Below, in pieces: positions 60,819-64,000 of a stretch of 64,000 bases of DNA (its first letter is position 1; the number at the start of each line of letters is the position of its first letter). Below the pieces are notes generated by a model that was not told the DNA's origin, ran no database searches, and saw nothing but the letters and a program-made list of their open reading frames with translations. Both the position numbers and the translations under genes were made by a program. Origin of the DNA: Methylovulum miyakonense HT12 (GTDB taxonomy: Bacteria > Pseudomonadota > Gammaproteobacteria > Methylococcales > Methylomonadaceae); assembly GCF_000384075.1 (NCBI RefSeq), contig NZ_KB913025.1:4286187-4350186 (forward strand), in the 5' to 3' direction.

Positions 60819-61820
60819 ATGAATCATGTGGGAATTGATGTCAGCAGCAAAGAACTGGCCGTTGTGGTCAGTGTAAAAGGCAAGGCCCGCAGTGCCAAAA
60901 CTTTTGAAAATACGGCATCCGGACATCAAGCCATTATTGGCATGCTGTCAAAACTGAAAGGCGGATCAAGGGCTTGCATTGAAGCGACGGGTATTTATCA
61001 TTTTGATTTGGCGGTCGCCCTCAGTCGTGCCGAAGGCATTGAGGTCATGGTTATCAACCCAAAGGTGGCCCATAACTTTGCCAAGGTGTTGATGAAACGC
61101 AGCAAAACCGATGCGGTTGATGCCGGAACCTTGGCGGTTTATTGTGAAAGGATGTCTTTTGAAGCGTGGCAACGCCCCGCTGACGGGCACCTTGCCTTAC
61201 GGGCGGTTTCGAGAAGAATAACCGCCTTAACCAAGCTGAAGACGCAAACTAAAAACCAGCTGCATGCGTTAAAAGCCACCGGGGGGACGCCGGATTTAGT
61301 GATCGGGCACACCGACGCCTTGATTGAAGTCTTGGAGAAGCAAATTCAAGCCCACCGCGACAGTGCGCTTGAACTTATCGCAGGGCATGACGGGTTAGCA
61401 ACCGCTTTTGCGTTAATCACGGGCATCAAGGGCATTGCACAGGCGAGCGCCGTCCAACTACTGGGCGAATTGATGATATTGCCCCAGGACATGACGGCAA
61501 AACAATGGGTCGCCTATGCAGGCTTAGACCCACGGCACTTTGAATCGGGCAGTAGCGTGTCGAAAAAGCCGCGTATCAGCAAGGCGGGCAATAAATTTAT
61601 CCGTCAGGCACTGTATATGCCAGCTCTGGTGGCAACGCGCTATGAGCCGAATATCAAAGGCTATTACGCCCATTTGGTTGAAGACAATGGCTTGAAGAAG
61701 ATTCAAGCGGTCTGTGCTGTAATGCGCAAGCTATTACATGCCATCCATGGCATGTTGAAAGCTAAAAAAGAATTTGACGGGACTCGTTTTTACACGCGAC
61801 CTGCTCAAGCAACTTCATAA
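60819..61820 (+). CDS. IS110-family recombinase
   Basis: 333 aa. The N-terminal RuvC-like DEDD domain starts MNHVGIDVSSKELAVVVSVK, with Glu in CIEATGIYHF and the Asp pair in KRSKTDAVDAGTLAVY. The C-terminal Tnp_20 domain contains ITGIKGIAQASAVQLLGELM, then YAGLDPRHFESGSSV, with the catalytic-type Ser in SGSSVSKKPRISKAGN. It acts with an RNA guide in characterised members of the family. Intact length. GGGGGAG precedes the start. Confidence 0.95.
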   Translation: MNHVGIDVSSKELAVVVSVKGKARSAKTFENTASGHQAIIGMLSKLKGGSRACIEATGIYHFDLAVALSRAEGIEVMVINPKVAHNFAKVLMKRSKTDAVDAGTLAVYCERMSFEAWQRPADGHLALRAVSRRITALTKLKTQTKNQLHALKATGGTPDLVIGHTDALIEVLEKQIQAHRDSALELIAGHDGLATAFALITGIKGIAQASAVQLLGELMILPQDMTAKQWVAYAGLDPRHFESGSSVSKKPRISKAGNKFIRQALYMPALVATRYEPNIKGYYAHLVEDNGLKKIQAVCAVMRKLLHAIHGMLKAKKEFDGTRFYTRPAQATS

Positions 61821-61943
61821 TAATTTTTATGATTTTTTGCAAAATGGGCTTGTGTTTTAAGAGTATCTACGAATTCGTAACACATTGTTTTAGCTACATA
61901 AACCCTCAACTTAATGGCAGTGCTGGCCTTCCCAGCGGAAAAC

Positions 61944-62879
61944 CTAACCCTTCCCCCGCGTCCTGGCCCTAGCCTTAGGCAACTTGTCCTTAGAAGTTTC
62001 CAGGGATTCAAAACGCTTTTCAATAAACTGGATAATCAAATCGGCAATGTCTTTGCCGCTAGCGGCCTCAATGCCCCTTAATCCGGGCGAGGAATTGACT
62101 TCCATAATGACCGGGCCGTGGTTGGAGCGGAGCATATCGACCCCGCATACATTCAGGCCCATGATTTTGGCGGCGCGTATTGCGGTCGAACGCTCTTCGG
62201 GGGTCAAACGCACCAGTTCAGCTGAACCGCCACGGTGCAAGTTGGAACGGAATTCACCATCAGCCCCCTGGCGTTTCATGGCGGCGACGACTTTATCGCC
62301 CACGACAAAACACCGGATATCGCTGCCGCCCGCTTCCTTGATGAACTCCTGTACCATGATGTTGGCCTTTAAGCCCATAAAAGCCTGGATGACACTTTCA
62401 GCAGCGTTATGGGTTTCGGCAAGCACCACGCCTATGCCTTGGGTGCCTTCAAGCAACTTAATCACCAAAGGCGCGCCGCCCACTTGGGCGATCAAGTCGG
62501 CGATGTCATCGGGATTGTTGGCAAAACCCGTGACGGGCAAGCCAATGCCTTTTCTGGCCAGCAACTGCGTGGAGCGCAGTTTGTCGCGGGAGCGGGAAAT
62601 GGCGACGGATTCGTTTAAGGGCATGACATTCATCATCTCAAACTGCCTTAACACTGCCGTGCCGTAAAACGTGACGGACGCGCCGATACGCGGGATGACC
62701 GCATCAAACCCGGTCAAATCTTCACCGCGGTAATGGATGGACGGGTTGTGTGAGGTGATGTTCATATAGCAACGCAAAACATCTAAAACCCTGACTTGAT
62801 GTCCCCGCGCTTCGGCAGCTTCAACGAGTCGGGATGTTGAATACAGTTTAGTGTTACGCGATAAAACGGCAATTTTCAT
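61944..62879 (-). CDS. rimK: Ribosomal protein S6 glutamate ligase RimK
   Basis: 311 aa. An ATP-grasp enzyme that adds glutamates to the C-terminus of ribosomal protein S6. Clear RimK features: [20 protein letters not shown] start, [20 protein letters not shown], the ATP-grasp core with [20 protein letters not shown], the DIRCFVVG strand, the basic RSNLHRGG loop and the metal-binding [15 protein letters not shown] end. The last ~15 residues are a basic tail ([13 protein letters not shown]). Usual length for the family. It is the first recognisable housekeeping gene after the mobile-element block. Confidence 0.96.
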   Translation of the reverse strand: MKIAVLSRNTKLYSTSRLVEAAEARGHQVRVLDVLRCYMNITSHNPSIHYRGEDLTGFDAVIPRIGASVTFYGTAVLRQFEMMNVMPLNESVAISRSRDKLRSTQLLARKGIGLPVTGFANNPDDIADLIAQVGGAPLVIKLLEGTQGIGVVLAETHNAAESVIQAFMGLKANIMVQEFIKEAGGSDIRCFVVGDKVVAAMKRQGADGEFRSNLHRGGSAELVRLTPEERSTAIRAAKIMGLNVCGVDMLRSNHGPVIMEVNSSPGLRGIEAASGKDIADLIIQFIEKRFESLETSKDKLPKARARTRGKG

Positions 62880-63069
62880 AACTTCTCAAGTGGAGGGGAG
62901 GGTAAAATGGCGCATATTCTGTCATGAATCAGGGTAACAAGCATCAGAAATAACGGTGATGGGCTTGGCTTTTCCCGCCTGGGCTTGGCACGGATCGGCA
63001 ACGGGGCATTAAACCCCATTTCCGTTAAAATAACATTTCACGCTCCATTTTTTCAGGATAACTTAGGCA

Positions 63070-64000
63070 ATGGATATTTCTGTACTCGCCGGTGCTGACA
63101 TAACCACACCGGCGATGGTGTTGGACAAGGCACAACTCCTCAGCAACTTGCAATCTTTGGGCCGTTTGCGCCAGCAAAGCGGCTGCAAAGCCTTATACTC
63201 GATCAAATCACTGCCATTCACCCCCGTGCTGGCGGCGGCAAAACCCTATATTGACGGCTTTTCGGTCAGCTCGTTGTTTGAGGCCAAACTGGCGAATGAG
63301 ATTTTGGCGAACGCAGGCAGCCTGCATTTGACCACGCCAGGAATCAGGCCGGATGAAGTGGCTGAACTGTCGGGGCTATGTTCGCATATCAGCCTTAATT
63401 CCTTATCGCAACACCAACGTTTTGCCCCGCTCATTGGGGCGCAGACATCCATAGGCTTGCGCGTCAACCCGAAGCTGTCATTTGTGCAAGACCCCCGTTA
63501 CGACCCCTGTCGGCAGCATTCAAAACTGGGCGTCGATATTGATGCCTTATGGCAATCGTCGGCTATCGGCCATGTCCAGGGTTTACATATCCACACTAAT
63601 TTTTCAGGCTCCGATTACGGCCCTTTGGTCAAAACCGTACAAAAACTGACGCTCTATTTGCGTGACAAACTAGGCAAATTGCGTTGGCTGAACTTGGGTG
63701 GCGGCTATCTATATTGCCAAATTAACGGGCAACAAGCGTTTATTGAACAAGTCCGGTCCTTAAAAGACACGTTTGGTTTGGACGTTTATATTGAACCGGG
63801 CAAATCCGTGCTGGAAAACACCACGCATTTGGTGGCGTCCGTGATTGACCTGTTTGTTAGCGACGGCAAGACGGTCGCCATCCTTGACACCTCGGTCAAC
63901 CATCAACCTGAAGTCTTTGAATACCAATTCCATCCCGAAATTGTCGGGCAAACGGCACACGGGCAACACCAGGCGATACTGGCCGGTTCAACGTGCCTGG
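63070..64000 (+). CDS. PLP-dependent decarboxylase, carboxynorspermidine decarboxylase-like, partial at right edge
   Basis: About 310 codons visible. An alanine-racemase-type barrel with PLP Lys in ALYSIKSLPFTPVL, then FSVSSLFEAKLANEIL, LRVNPKLSF and KLGVD segments typical of the type III decarboxylases (NspC). Also GLHIHTNFSG, LNLGGGYLY and DVYIEPGKSV for phosphate binding. NspC makes norspermidine or spermidine in the alternative polyamine pathway. The partner carboxynorspermidine dehydrogenase gene is not seen; it may lie beyond the edge. A relative acting in siderophore or other amine synthesis is an alternative. Confidence 0.82.
   Translation, partial: MDISVLAGADITTPAMVLDKAQLLSNLQSLGRLRQQSGCKALYSIKSLPFTPVLAAAKPYIDGFSVSSLFEAKLANEILANAGSLHLTTPGIRPDEVAELSGLCSHISLNSLSQHQRFAPLIGAQTSIGLRVNPKLSFVQDPRYDPCRQHSKLGVDIDALWQSSAIGHVQGLHIHTNFSGSDYGPLVKTVQKLTLYLRDKLGKLRWLNLGGGYLYCQINGQQAFIEQVRSLKDTFGLDVYIEPGKSVLENTTHLVASVIDLFVSDGKTVAILDTSVNHQPEVFEYQFHPEIVGQTAHGQHQAILAGSTCL

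Larger units (their letters stand above)
60607..61820 (+). mobile_element. IS110-family element, borders approximate
   Basis: It consists of a ~210-bp structured 5' non-coding end and one recombinase gene. IS110 elements lack inverted repeats, so the exact ends cannot be read here. The left border coincides with the end of the IS1595-type element's target duplication, so it either inserted next to that IS or the IS landed at its edge. The right border lies within the ~120 bp after the gene. Confidence 0.7.

Overview
The window looks like the chromosome of a gammaproteobacterium. Supporting this are rimK, a yfa-type alpha-2-macroglobulin operon, a yejF-type transporter ATPase, a FecI-type sigma factor, and roughly half G+C with many IS elements and REP hairpins. 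A methylotroph or methanotroph of the Methylococcales would fit, but nothing in the window proves it. No rRNA or CRISPR array is visible, and one tRNA (Arg, anticodon CCT) is present.

Layout. (1) 1-15.85 kb is a nonribosomal lipopeptide cluster. A minus-strand operon encodes an ankyrin-repeat protein, a FAAL-T-C-A-T loading synthetase, a CmlA-type di-iron hydroxylase and a C-A-T-C-A synthetase that runs off the left edge. A plus-strand pair encodes a zinc-ribbon methyltransferase and an Sfp-type phosphopantetheinyl transferase. A minus-strand pair encodes a FecI-like sigma factor and an MbtH-like protein. Together these imply a fatty acid activated as acyl-AMP, loaded on a carrier, condensed first with a probable Thr, and passed to the next synthetase, with beta-hydroxylation on the carrier. 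The sigma factor suggests iron or cell-surface control. (2) 16.6-19.3 kb holds one large lectin/beta-trefoil protein with a probable pore-forming segment. (3) 19.7-27.2 kb is a decaying type I restriction locus: intact hsdR, a RAYT transposase bracketed by four REP hairpins, a frameshifted PDDEXK nuclease, and an hsdS broken by a 124-bp MITE and cut short by an IS5-family element. No hsdM is present. A degenerate IS630 follows. (4) 27.3-39.4 kb has a secreted repeat protein and a four-gene yfa-like envelope operon. (5) 39.4-43.4 kb has an HNH nuclease, an intact sulfatase, the wreck of a second sulfatase and an integrase scar.

(6) 43.5-54.5 kb is a P4-like satellite or integrative island next to tRNA-Arg: an operon with AlpA-like regulator, small coupled genes, Toprim protein and DUF927 helicase; unusual repeat structures that could be a replication origin; two toxin-antitoxin pairs; and a frameshifted tyrosine integrase whose 3' end carries an IS1595 element. 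That IS is the evident parent of the MITE in hsdS, 27 kb away. (7) 54.7-64 kb holds a small secreted repeat protein, a NitT/TauT-type ABC operon, a double-ATPase peptide transporter subunit, a second IS1595-family element, an IS110-family element with a candidate bridge RNA region, rimK, and the start of a PLP-dependent decarboxylase gene.

The observations I rate highest are the hydroxylase-containing lipopeptide cluster, the pore-former-like lectin protein, the MITE/parent IS pair with perfect target duplications, the 35-bp inverted repeat filled with octamers in the island, and the small three-repeat secreted protein.
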